DNA of 64,000 nt from Lactarius indigo (Eukaryota > Basidiomycota > Agaricomycetes > Russulales > Russulaceae): contig JAFKAC010000008.1 in NCBI GenBank assembly GCA_025766275.1, positions 1,736,001 to 1,800,000 of the forward strand, read 5' to 3'. Position 1 is the stretch's first letter, and each line of letters begins with the position of its first letter. Below are positions 1 through 10,902 of the stretch, piece after piece. The translations under genes and the position numbers were made by a program. The notes under the pieces were generated by a model. It did not search any database, was not told where the DNA came from, and saw nothing but the letters and a program-made list of their open reading frames with translations.

Positions 1-333
1 TAGTACAGCTACTAAGGGGGGCGCAACGGAACGGAGGGGTCCGGCTCCACCAGCGATGTCGTGCGCGTTGCGCGTTGACTGCAGTTGTCATGACTACAGC
101 CACTGACCCGTATGAGCCGACTAATTTAGTCATTTAGTCTAATAGTTCGTGGGAGATTTCCAAAAGAAACGATGCTGTGTATGATAGCACTCTAAATCTT
201 GCCACAGAGATGACAATTGAAAATTGTAAGCCAGATGTCGGGCAGTCTCACACCAAAGATTGAACGATCTCATCTTATCGATTCTCGCGATTTATCTGAC
301 TACTGGCTATCGACTAAAACACTATTTGGCATT
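1..333. other. Intergenic, left edge
   Basis: No gene supported. The similarity shared by the three methyltransferase cassettes begins only near position 370, inside the end of the first methyltransferase gene, so this stretch is not part of the duplicated unit. Confidence 0.5.
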
Positions 334-1487
334 CTACTTGACGTTGCAGACAGTGTCACTGCTGCACTCTAGAGGTCGCACCACGACCCAGTCAGACAGA
401 GACAAGAACATACCCCTTTCCACGAATTGCCTCAGCTCCTTCATCAGCTCCTCTCGCTCCTCTTCGTCAGCGATGCGAGTACCGTCGCCCAACTCCAGAC
501 ATCCAGCCTTCAACATGGCCGACGTCACAGAGTTGAGGACCTGAGTAAAGCTCTGGAAGGAGTACGCGGTGAACTCCGAAAGAGACGTCCCGTTCAGCCC
601 CTTGTGGGACGAACAGTATTCCCCATGGGGGGCAAGCGCGTAGGTAGACGTCAAGATCTGAAGAGACGCATCTTGGAGCATCTTCCGCAACTGATACGAA
701 AGGCTGTGGTCGCATGAGCCACAACGCAGAACGAAGAGATGTGCACGCGCACCTGACGACGAAGCCTTGTTGGACCGCCCAACCTGAGAATATGCGATTG
801 ATTGTGGCCCAAGTGGATTCGCCTTGGGTGTATGCCACGACATTGGGCTCTTGACCCGGGAGTGGCGGGGGGTTCTCATACGTGAATACCGTGAGATCAA
901 TATCTCGCAGAGTGAGATGCCCGCCAGGTTCTATCACGTTCGACGGTAAGTTCAGAGCTCCGCATCCATTAACAAAGTATACTCAACTGAGCAAGTTACG
1001 CAAGTTCTGCAAGGCTGGTTTCCACCCCTGTGCCGTCAGCGCCAGACACATCAGGCTCATGTTGACGAGATCAAAAGTTCCAAGCATTTCATCTGGGAAT
1101 GGCTTGGTGACGTCATGTTCGAAGAATGTTATCTTGTCGACGTCTGGGTTGCCAGCTTGAGGGAACTTGGCGGAGGAGAGATCGCAAGCAAAGACCTGGA
1201 CATCACGATCACGGACATCTGGCTGTGATACGAAGTCGAGGGCCCAGGCGCCTGTCCCCGTGGCCACGTCGATTACTTTTCTGACATGGTTGACGTTGAC
1301 CACAGGCGGTACGGTACTAGAGTCGAACACCGTCTTGAAGTGCACATACTGGGTTTTCAACCTATTTGCAGACGTCGTCTTTATGTCGAGGTAAGTGACA
1401 TGAGTCTAGTACGCACCGAGAAATCTCTGAAATATTGTCGTCCAACACATACTTAGGCTTGATAGGGGTTTCAGACTCGGAAGACAT
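334..1487 (-). CDS. SAM-dependent methyltransferase, copy 1
   Basis: Class I (Rossmann-fold) methyltransferase of the fungal LaeA-like type; substrate unknown. Model of four exons: 1487-1417, 1361-988, 930-753, 703-334. The lengths sum to 993 nt (330 aa) with no internal stop. The SAM-binding motif I is VIDVATGTGAWALDF, followed by an acidic strand end (FACDLSS), the FDLVNMS motif and the post-motif LLKPGGHLTLRD. Joining at LLK|PGG requires the intron 987-931, and the third intron ends at ccacag. Intron positions are identical in copies 2 and 3. The C-terminus is longer than in the other copies by a short tail after WVVVRPL. Start chosen at the ATG that opens MSSESE, matched by the other copies. 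Function in secondary metabolism is inference from the P450 and O-methyltransferase remnants next to its paralogs. Confidence 0.85.
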
Positions 1488-3587
1488 GATGTTGTTGGGT
1501 TGGGTGTCAACTAGCAGAACGCAATACTGCCCGCATATTTATGCAAACTTCTAAACCTAACAAGTAATGGTTAGCATTTCTTCACTCACTTGCACACGGG
1601 TCGCGGGCCTCAAATCCATTTTTCTACCATGTGGAGGTTGCTAGCATAGCCGAGAAGACCGGAGAGCCGCGACAAAGAAGCCGAAATCTTCATAAGTACA
1701 GCAAACAGAGGTATATTTGGCTAGCTAGATGCCTGGACGGTAACGTGTACACCGTACTAACTTAGTCTTGGATCCAGTCGTTGTATGCACCTGACCCGGG
1801 TATCAGTTCATACAAGAGAGACGCCCAGGGGAAATTCACGGTCTTTTTTGCGATCCACCAATCATACCTATTCTCTAATTCTCCCTTCGTGCTACCTTGG
1901 CGGCACTCACACTCTTTTGGATGACTGACTATGAATGAGACTAGCGTCAAACAGACCTCAAAGAACGGTGCACCCGTCCTTTCCGAAATTGCAATGGCTT
2001 TTTAGATCCCCGGCGCTGCTTGATGTGCCATACATACTTAGCGGGCCTCGTAGTAGGAGCTCGGTGACAGTAGCTTGGGACTAAAACGCGACCTCGAATG
2101 CGATCACTGCTCACGTCAGACCGTATCTACTACATTTCGAGCTCAACCTGTAAGGTCGTTATCGACTCCAACCCGGAGGGTCGTGACAAAACTGCATCTC
2201 ACCTCGTATGGGGCTCGTACCACTCTCACCAGCAATCCAACACCGATCGGCCGACGGTTTAACTTATTTTTCGGGTAGAAATTGGACATGAGTCGCGGCC
2301 CCCAAGAGGGTTACGTCACGCACGCTTCTTCGATTCAGATCCAGTGCTGATAATGCCGCAAGTTTATTATCTCTTAAAAAGATACGCGTTCGGTGCAGAA
2401 CATCCCTCACGAATGAGGGAAATAGTGTATTTACCATACTGCTATTTAGCGGATTGTGAGCCAGGCCAAGGTTAGTACTTCCCTGCTTCGACCTGCCTTC
2501 AGCATAATCGTCGCATGAAACCTAGTCCTGCCAGTGGTTCTATCGATGGTTAGTACCTTGTCTACGGCTTCCGTCATTGGTCCACATAAAATGGATCAAG
2601 CGTGAGCGGAATACCAATGTGCTACCCGTGGGTCGTATGTGCCGCAGGTTCGCCTAAATTAGCTCCTAGTCTTTGCCGCTAGCATGCCCTAGAATTCGGC
2701 TTCACTTCCCCACCTCACTTGTGCGGTCGAGGTCGGTCTTTCATATCCGAATTGGAAGAACGTTGCAACGTGTACGTTGTGAAGCCACTGAGGGGTCCTG
2801 GTGGGTTCGAAGGCGGAGAGGATCGACTTCCAAAGAAAAGGCGGGTGCCAGTGAGAATAGTTTCGAGTGCCCTCGTTTAGGCCTGACTCGAACCGGGCTC
2901 GCTCACAAAGTAGAAAGGGGGAAAGTTGCCTCACGGCGTTTCTAGTATGATCATATTCTGCACAGAGTAGGAGTTGAGTTTTAAGTACAAACAAATCCTG
3001 TACTTAAGAGAAGAAAAGGAAAGATAGCATAAGAAACGAGCTTTGTTCTTCAAAGACACCTGACTGATCCGACTTCCTTGCCAGACCGTGACGGCCGCAG
3101 CCTGAGCTAGCACCACGGCCATACTCGCTCTCAAGTCGCAACCCTCCAGTTGCACCCAGCCAAGTATACAAGCGAGTATGCCTTGATTCTGATGGGCGCC
3201 AGGTTTTCCCTCGTTTCAGATTTCGACTGATCCCTGCTGCTCATGTATTTCACTTCACAGTAGAACTCTTCTTAGCCTCTTCTCATGATGTGTATCGACC
3301 CTTATTGGCGTGTCTGACGCCACCACATTACCTCTTCTAAGCTCGTGCTACTGTGACAGAAGCCCGATTTTGGTTATGCTGTTTGGAGTGGCGCGGACCA
3401 GTCCGGATCCATACTGTGAACGGCAATACCTCACTACTCCTGATCGGCCTGATCAACTGATACATACCCTCCGGAAGTTTAGCTAACAGCTTTCAACTTA
3501 TAAGCCACCTCTCAGGCTCCTGGTTTGTCGTATCGTCCCTTTCTATTCTGTCTCAATCTCACACATCACATTGTTTGACGCTCAGAA
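1488..3587. other. Intergenic with cassette remnants
   Basis: About 2.1 kb without a supported gene. The stretch just upstream of the methyltransferase, to about 1630, resembles the upstream regions of copies 2 and 3 (for example near 1566, 8191 and 15969). A short relic of an O-methyltransferase 3' end lies at about 1955-2010. A minus-strand ORF at 1762-1950 and overlapping ORFs at 2673-3155 have no recognisable domain. Nothing else seen. Confidence 0.5.
1955..2010 (-). pseudogene. Relic of O-methyltransferase 3' end (cassette copy 1)
   Basis: On the minus strand this short block reads like the last codons and first 3' flanking bases of the O-methyltransferase gene that ends at 12825. It also matches the equivalent relics near 8341-8400 and 16091-16130. 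It marks the right limit of the shortest of the three methyltransferase cassettes. Only about 55 bases are recognisable. Confidence 0.5.
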
Positions 3588-5592
3588 ATGGACACGCTCA
3601 ACCTGACGCCCAACGCATATATGGCCGACAAGAAGACCCATGCTAATTTCCCGCAACCTGAACATTACACAGAGGTTCCAGGCAGTCTGTTGATTTTCTG
3701 TCTGACGATCGTATTCTCATTCGTGTGCAGATCCTGTATCAGGCGAGAACAACGGAAGCTCTTCGAGAAGGCTCTGGTCGATGTGCCTTACGGAGGCAGA
3801 GAAGAAGGATAGAGAGCTGGCCGAGATGTGGAAGGGAGAAGCGGACACCGCCCTCATATTTGTATGTCCTAGTCCCCAGTCCTTTGCATATTTACCTTTA
3901 AAGCACATGTTCAAGGCTGGTCTGTTTACGGCTGTCATCGCTGTCTCCATTATTGAAAGTTACAAGTGGTTATCTCCCGATCCAGGCGAAGACACCGTCA
4001 GGCTACTCACCCTAATATCCCAACAACTTGTCAACAGCTCCAACGGGATACCCCTCAAGAACATTGCAACTGAGCCATTCAAGCCAAATGGTTCTGCCAT
4101 CCTGGTCAACGTCACGTGGTTCTGCAGTATTGTCATCTGCGTTTCTTGCTCGGTTGCTGCGACAATTACTCATCATTGCACCCGACGGTATCTGTTACTC
4201 ACGCAGGGACACGGTACACCTTACGAGCGTGCGCAATTGCGCGTGTTTATGTTCGATGGCGTCAGGAAATTCCGGGTGGACCTATCCCTCCAGTTACTGG
4301 CCATGGGCCTGCAGCTATCCGTCATACTCTACTGCGTGGGTGTTGTCGGCTTTGTTTACAACATCTACTCGAACCTCGCACCCATTGCCCTCAGCATTAT
4401 TGCTATTTTCTGTTTCATATACGGAATCCATACGGTTTTACCGATAATTTCCATGAATTCCCCAATTGCCACGCCCTTCACTGATCTCACCTGGCGCTTA
4501 TACCATGCTTCCTTGTTTGGGTTTTTTGCTACTACCCGAGGTATATTCTGCACTTTGTTGACAGTATGGCCTCGGACATCCCGGGACGTGAGCAGGTCGC
4601 GTGGCCCTGTACAGTGGCTCAAAGGACGGGTCAACAGACATAGACAGATGCTGTTGAACGGCGCGAGGAGGACCATCGAGCTCAAAGTCACCGAAGACCT
4701 ACAGACCCAGGTGGACGTGAATGCGCTTGAAGGGACGTTTACGGCTCTCATTAAAAACAACTCGGACAAGGAGATTGAAGACATTGCCGCATGGACCCCT
4801 GAATTTTTCGATGCTTATACACCATCTGGAGCCTCGGAGGCAGATCTTCCCCTCATGTCCGACCAGCCACCAACTAATCTCATTTTCGGCTCCCGTCTCC
4901 ACCATCTCCTCAAAACATGTCTACAAGGAACCCCGGATATCACTGAAGAAAAGCGCAGGAGACGTCTGCAGGTCTGTCTGAAGTGTCTATGGTGCTGGAT
5001 TAGGGCGTACACTGGCAAACAGAACTCGGTGTCCTTGCCGCCCCATTTCCCCCTTCCCAATCCCGATACAACTCGTCACCTTCAGGCAGAACAGGACCCC
5101 ACAGCCGGTATGATAGGGCGCTGTTTCGGTGCGTTGGTTGCAAGAAAACTTGCGGCCGATGTCAACTCATGCCATTCGGATATTCGCTTCCGTGACACGA
5201 AGCTGGAGTCCCTATCAGCTATTCTAGGAACCACGACTCCGGTAGAGACTCTTCTTAGCCAACCGGACGCCATCGGACTTGCGAACATTGTTACCCTCAC
5301 GTCGAGCGGGATGGACATCTTGGCTAAGGAAACGGTACCGTCGGAAGTACTGGGCATATTCCGAACGACCGTCCGCATTCTCCTCACGGAGGACTTCCTG
5401 ACTTCACAGAGTGCGGAGCTGCCACCGAATCTAGTAGCTTCCTTTCGCGAGATGTATTCCAAAGCACAACAATTGCAAACTCCTCATTGGCTGATGGACC
5501 AGCTAATGCCGATATCGCAGAAGTTGTCCGGGGTTAATGAGGGTGGACGGGCCAGAGAAGTGCCGCTGATGTTTGGACCTCAGGCTGCTTAG
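3588..5592 (+). CDS. DUF6535 family integral membrane protein
   Basis: Three exons 3588-3684, 3731-3861, 3916-5592 give 1905 nt, 634 aa. The second intron (54 nt) is in frame and would be missed by ORF calling. Splicing it restores LIF-AGLF, the hallmark start of the first membrane helix of this family. Upstream of it is the amphipathic segment with AEMWKGEADTAL. Further on come SIIESYKWLSPDPGEDTV and then ISQQL. At least four membrane segments follow: VNVTWFCSIVICVSCSVAA, the helix around LLAMGLQLSVILYCVGVVGF, one around IALSIIAIFCFIYGI, and a weaker one near SLFGFFA. The C-terminal half is soluble and unannotated. DUF6535 proteins are common and often multicopy in Agaricomycetes; their function is unknown. 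The gene stands alone between two methyltransferase cassettes. Confidence 0.85.
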
Positions 5593-6782
5593 GTGACTGA
5601 CTTATACCTCCTACATGACAGGACAGTTTGCCTACTAATATGGCATAGTCAGAGGCTACGATACGTGGATCGTACGATTTTCATCGTTTCTCTTGTCTCC
5701 TGCGATACTTCTGCTCGATTTTGTACACATACATATTACATGCGTTAGAGGGTACCCTAACTCGTGGGCAATTCATCTTGGACGTTAGCGTGTACAATCG
5801 CAAAACTCAGCAAACAGACGATCCCTTTCGCATAAGAATGGTATTACTTGCTACTTTCTCATCTCTGGCAAAGGACCCGCTGGCGCAAGCGAGCTATTGT
5901 CGTGAAATCTGTCATCCCCACCAGTGAAAGAACCCATCGAATAAGAAGAATCTTACAATAGAGGCAAATATCCAAGCAAATATCATACTCGGATTGTTGC
6001 ATCTATTAATACAGTAGCAAAAAGGCTACAATTCTTATATCAAAGTCGATCTACAGGTGGTGAAGGGGTCAGGAATAAACGACGGGGAAGGACGCACAAA
6101 TGAGGGAGTCGCGCGGGATCGGAAGTTCGCGTAAGAGGAGGCGGAAAAACGGGGGGAGACAGTGGGGAGACGCGACTGAGCACACATGCCGGTGCAGGAG
6201 AGGGTATACAAATACTGGAGGAAGGGCCACAATAGAATGGCAGATGCCGCCAAGATTGACATGATGAGGGTATACGTGTCTGAGGCAAGGTCGCAATGGG
6301 CAGCAGGGCCCTTCCGGAGCGAGCCGATGAAGGTCGGAAGATGTGGGCCTCATCGTCGATCCCCGGGTAAAATTACTGGGCGTGGCGGGCGGGCGGTCTT
6401 TTGAATCAGTCGATAATTTCAGTATCCCGGAATACAAATGGATTTTAAAAAAGACTTCGGCGGCAGGTGACAGCACGGAAAAAGTGATGAACACGTGCCG
6501 CCACATCTGTTCTCACCGTTCCATCTCATAGAACGCCGTTCCCAAAATGCGGTGTTTGTGTGCGAGCCTCTGCGCCCCATGTGTAGCCGCATCAGCAAAA
6601 CTTCCAAAATTAAACATCACCTTATTCGTTGCTGAAACGTGTCACTACAAAGGTGAAATTGTAAGTGTCAGAGGGACTCCAGGGAGACGCGGCTGTCCAA
6701 TGTGCTTTCAACAAAACAAGTAAACCACGTCGGGCCTGGGTGTCACCAAGAAAATTACGTTCGAAATTGTCGCGGAAGCGAT
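5593..6782. other. Intergenic
   Basis: No supported gene. Overlapping low-complexity ORFs around 6035-6600 lack domains and splice logic. From about 6650 rightward the sequence becomes similar to 14500 onward (shared block around 6670-6760 and 14520-14605), marking the left edge of the large duplicated cassette. Confidence 0.5.
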
Positions 6783-7916
6783 CTAGGATCGCTGAGGTCG
6801 CGTGACGACCCATTCAGACAAGGACACAAAAATACCCCTTTCCACAAAATGCCTTAGCTCCTTCATCAGAACCTTCCGCTCCTCTTCGTCAGCAATTCGG
6901 GTACCATCACCCAACTCCAGATACCCCGCCTCCATCATGGCCGATGTCACAATATTGAGGACCTGAGAAAAGCTCTGGGAAGAAGACGTGGTGAACTCCG
7001 AAAGAGACGTCCCGTTTAGCCCCTTGTGGGACAAACAGTATTCTCCGTGAGGGGCAAGGGCCCGTGTAGATGACAAGACCTGAAGAGACGCATCTTGGAG
7101 CATCTTTCGGAGATGATACGAAAGGCTGTGGTCGCATGAACCACTGCGCGGAACACAGAGATGTGTGCGCACCTGACGACGAAGCCTTGACGGAGTGCCC
7201 AACTCGAGAAGATGCGATTGATTGTGGCCAATGTGGATTCGCCTTGAGTGTATGCCACGACATCGGGCTCTTGACCTTCGAGTGGCGGGGGGTTCTCATG
7301 GGTGAACATTATGAGGTCAAAATCTCGCAGAGTGAGGTGCCCGCCAGGTCCTATCACGTTCTATGGTAAGTTCAGAGCCTCTGTACTCGTTGACAAAGTA
7401 TACTCAACTGAGCAAGTCACGCAAGTTCTGCAGCGCTAATTTCCATCCCTGCACTGTCAGGGCTCCACACATGCAGCTCATGTGGACGAGATCAAAAGTT
7501 CCGAGCATTTCATGTGGGAAAGGCTGGGCGACATCATGTCGGAAGAAAGTTATCTTATCGACGTCTGGGTTGCCCGCTTGAGGGAACTTGGTGGTGGAGA
7601 TATCACAGGCAAAGACTTGAACACCGTGATCATGGACGTCGGGCTGTGATACAAAGTCGAGGGCCCATGCACCTGTCCCCGTGGCCACGTCGATTACTTT
7701 TCTGACATGATTGATGTTGACCTCAGGCGGTACGGTATTGGAATCGAACACTGTCTTGAAGTGCAAATACTGGGTTTTCAACCTATTTGCAGACGTCGTC
7801 TTTGTGTCGAGATGAGGGACACGATCTAGTACACACCGAGAGACCTCCGAATTCAAGTTAGTGTCATCCAACATATAGTACCCAAACCCAATAGGGCTTT
7901 CAGACTTGGATGACAT
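6783..7916 (-). CDS. SAM-dependent methyltransferase, copy 2
   Basis: Exons 7916-7837, 7782-7409, 7350-7173, 7125-6783 sum to 975 nt, 324 aa. The first intron (54 nt) has no in-frame stop, so a naive ORF reads through it. Motif I is VIDVATGTGAWALDF as in the other copies; the motif after the third intron is LSYHLRKMLQDASLQ. Compared with copies 1 and 3, residues around the acidic loop differ (DISTTKFPQAG, FFRHDVAQPFPHE), and LLRPGG replaces LLKPGG. The protein is therefore diverged but intact, which implies it has been kept under selection while its cassette neighbours decayed. Substrate unknown. Confidence 0.87.
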
Positions 7917-8340
7917 GATGTCGCAAGGGGTTAGGAGTCGACTAGCAGAGCGCAATCAGTACTAGACGACAAAAAAGTACTCAACAATACAGACAATTCT
8001 ATATTCCGTGATCCCACAATTTTTCCATTTTTTTCTGAAAACATTGAGAGCACGGAAGACTTCTAAGTTTGTCTTGAGATGGAGCCGGTTTGTTCCTCAA
8101 CTGGCTTTAGAACGCCCCGATCCAAACCCGACAAGATGGTGGTATCTGCACTTACTAAAACACTCAAGCGCAGTCAGTTCTCACACCAACAAGTAATGGT
8201 CGGCTTTCTTTGCTCACTGGCACGGATCGCATGTTTCAAAGAATTTTCCTATGATAGGAAAATTGCTTGGAAAATTGTTCGCATCACCGACAACATAAAC
8301 CAGCGAACGGAGAGATGCGAATCATTTACTATAGTGGAGT

Positions 8341-8520
8341 TGCTAAAGAACGGTGCGCCCAAGGATGCGCTAGTCCAATTTCGGAACTGCAATGGCCTTC
8401 CTGAACCTCACCACCGACGGAGCGTCTTAAAGCGCAGCGATGAGCATCCAGTCCTCTCAGTCGAAAAAGATGAGCAGGGACCTGGTCGTGCGTTCTTCCC
8501 CATTGCGTGACCCAACATCT
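8341..8520 (-). pseudogene. Relic of O-methyltransferase last exon (cassette copy 2)
   Basis: The minus strand reads a degraded version of the last exon of the O-methyltransferase at 12682-12825. It includes counterparts of NGQERT, LRNLL, WKLIAA, DAPSV and the terminal KVIAVPK. In-frame stops interrupt it after FFD and after AAL. Even the first bases after the stop codon resemble those at 12826-12842, so the fragment derives from genomic DNA and not from a processed transcript. It is inverted relative to the intact gene. Confidence 0.75.
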
Positions 8521-8579
8521 GTGACACGTCTGGCCTTTAGCTTCAGCACATATGCTCGTTTCAGTACCAGGTGAAGTCA

Positions 8580-9640
8580 CTATAACATCTGTGGAATGTA
8601 ACCCCTATCTCCCGGGGCACACGCGCTGCCCATACCCAAACATGTGTCCCTCCTCACAGCCGTCCGCTGATACATTGACCTGGCCTTCTGGAGATGTCTA
8701 ACTAGGATGGGACAGTTGCCCCCAAACACGGCCGAACTGAAGTTGATCATGTGCTTGTTTAGGAGGGTGGTTTTGCCCTGGGGGGTGAACATGCCCTCAT
8801 ACGAGTCGTCCGTGGACGAGGAATGCAATACACCAAGGGGGGCCTAGGGCGACCAGCGCAGTGTTCTATGACCATTGTGCGGATATAGGGGAGAGGGGAG
8901 GTCGGTAAAAGTCAGCAGACAAGCAGAGCCTCGGCTTCGTCGACCTCTGCATGGGACATCGGGGTAAGCGAGGCACCTATGGAGTAGGCTGACGTACAAT
9001 GCCTACACAACCAGGACCATCATGGAGGGGACTCGGAAACTTGAAAGTGGTATTCAGGAACTTATAATAGTCCGCACTGTGCTCTCGGCGGGTCGATGAG
9101 CCAGCCACAAAGCAGAATATAGTCCCGAAACCCGAGCTTCGCTTCGTTTCTTTGTACACGCACCTTCGAATTCCGTTTGGGTTGTAGACCAGGACCATCG
9201 CTACCTTCGAACACAAACAAGAGATGTCAAGCGGGGTTGATCACACTTCAAGTTTCACGTGACCACAACAAGAAAGAGAGTGTAGTCTGTGTTTTAGAGG
9301 GCCTGGGAAGGCTGGGGAAACTGCAGAAGCACGCGTTCTCAAGCCACAGCCTAAGCGTCATTCTGCCGCACCCAACTGACGGCTCTTCCCGCACCTGTCT
9401 TATTAGACGACACGCAGCACAAAATTTAATGAGAATGGAAGTGTTTCCGCGTTGGGAGACGTAGACCAGCAAGAGATGGGACCGGTCGCAATTGGGCAAA
9501 TCGAGAAGGGAAAATTATGCCGGGGTGTGTGGTCGGTCAATGGTTGGGGCCAACAATCCAATTGCATAAACGATAGACGGCGCGTGCAGACCACGAATCA
9601 TACTGTGAGAGAAGAGGTGAGAAAGCGGATTTACTGAACT
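8580..9640 (-). pseudogene. Cytochrome P450 pseudogene (cassette copy 2)
   Basis: Two P450-like pieces remain on the minus strand. The first, near 9640-9500, encodes a start like MIRGLHAPSIVYAIGLLA, the N-terminal membrane anchor, and breaks soon after. The second, 8950-8580, contains counterparts of the region after the K helix: a DLPS block, then SSTDDSYEGMFTPQGKTTL and NKHMINF. The heme-binding Cys loop is not readable. Most of the catalytic domain is deleted. The better preserved sister is at 16243-17229. Confidence 0.7.
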
Positions 9641-9681
9641 GTCAGTGGTTCAGAACGCAGCTGCATCGGCATTTCAAATGA

Positions 9682-9815
9682 ACACGTCTCACACTCGCAC
9701 ACTCTTTTTTGTGAGATTCGAACTCACTACGGCAGAAAAAAGCCCCAAAATCTGCACACTCATACTCAGCGTCACTGGCCAGACGGGTCAACAATCTCTT
9801 GCGTGAGCCTTGGTA
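9682..9815 (+). pseudogene. FMP52-like 5' end pseudogene
   Basis: Corresponds base for base to the promoter, first intron and start of exon 2 of the intact gene at 17301. The start ATG is ACG here, the first donor site is deleted, and only the region equivalent to the dinucleotide-binding start (counterpart of APKSALILGATGQTG) remains before similarity stops. It marks the right end of cassette copy 2. Confidence 0.75.
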
Positions 9816-10902
9816 CAACTTAGAAAAAAAAGAGATGTAGACTAATTAGATAATAATAATATACTTATCTTTGTGTTAAGCTATGGAATATCTGAAAAAA
9901 AACGTATGAGATTCATGTGTACAAATAAGGAAGTTACTTTTTTTAACTGAGCTCGAATATTGTTCAGGGAAGCCCATTTTGTGATGACAGAAAAAAATGT
10001 GACTTACTTAGCACCTTCCTTTTTGGAGGCGTGATTCTCTGCGGAAAAATGGCGCCTCATCCTGACTTCGCTGCGACTCGGATATATTACTGAATGATCT
10101 TGTGTATGATAGAAATTTTGATTTCTCGGCATTGTTTCTCGGTAACGTAGTTTGGCTGGTCACGTGTGCAATGATTTAAACCATAAATTGGTGTGATGCG
10201 CACCATAGCTATCCAACATCGCTTGTCCGAAAGAAGAAGAAAAAAGGTAAAACCAAGAGAAAGAAATACAAAAGGAAGAGGCCAGGAAGGGGGACGTTAT
10301 GAACGTTATGGGGGGAAGTACAACTGACTAAATTTCTGGAGGACACAGTTGACCTTATGTATGAAACATGCAAGAGGCATAGTACGAATCTTAAGGTACG
10401 AATCAAGGGCTGGTTTCCGGAGGGCATGTTTGGTCTTATGTATGATCCCGTCAATCCTCGTTCTTAGGTTTCAATCTTCCAAAGACCTTGTCAAACAAGG
10501 CGGTGAAGTATATATCTTTCGGCGAAGATTCTTCTTATCAGAACGACGACCTTAATGGGTGGACTAGGCTTCTCCACTGAACGGCTCCATGATCGTTGAC
10601 TTGCCAGCGCCTATATGGTGTAGACGCGTCGCCCCGGGCCTGTGCTTGGCCCTGTATGTTTAAAAGGGCATGTGTATGTGCTCATCCTGTGAATTTCGGT
10701 ACTTCGCTCTTGCATTATCTCAGACATGTGGAGAAGGCTTCTCAACACCCCCCTCTCTATTTCAAAGCCTACTACCTTACTTTCGCAGTCAACGACGGCG
10801 AAACACTCTTCTGTTTCGGGGTAGGTCTTGTATGTCTCCCCAACGACGCTGAGGTGTCCGACAATACTGTCCTGTATTCGAAAGGGAACCCCAGGATATT
10901 TT
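9816..10902. other. Intergenic upstream of O-methyltransferase
   Basis: AT-rich non-coding sequence to about 10200, then mixed sequence with short unsupported ORFs. A 5' exon of the O-methyltransferase could lie here (10590-10900), but no candidate start exon could be joined convincingly. Confidence 0.45.

Larger units (their letters stand above)
6650..9815. repeat. Segmental duplication, cassette copy 2
   Basis: Matches 14500-17445 in the same order and orientation: 3' flank of methyltransferase, methyltransferase gene, O-methyltransferase 3' relic, P450 relic, then the 5' end of an FMP52-like gene. Similarity is visible by eye at both ends (6670-6760 with 14520-14605; 9670-9815 with 17275-17425). 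This copy is the more decayed: the P450 is broken and the FMP52 start codon is lost. Confidence 0.85.

Noticed and set aside
2673..3155. Overlapping ORFs on both strands between cassette 1 and the DUF6535 gene
   Set aside because: Low-complexity, no recognised family, frames conflict with each other.
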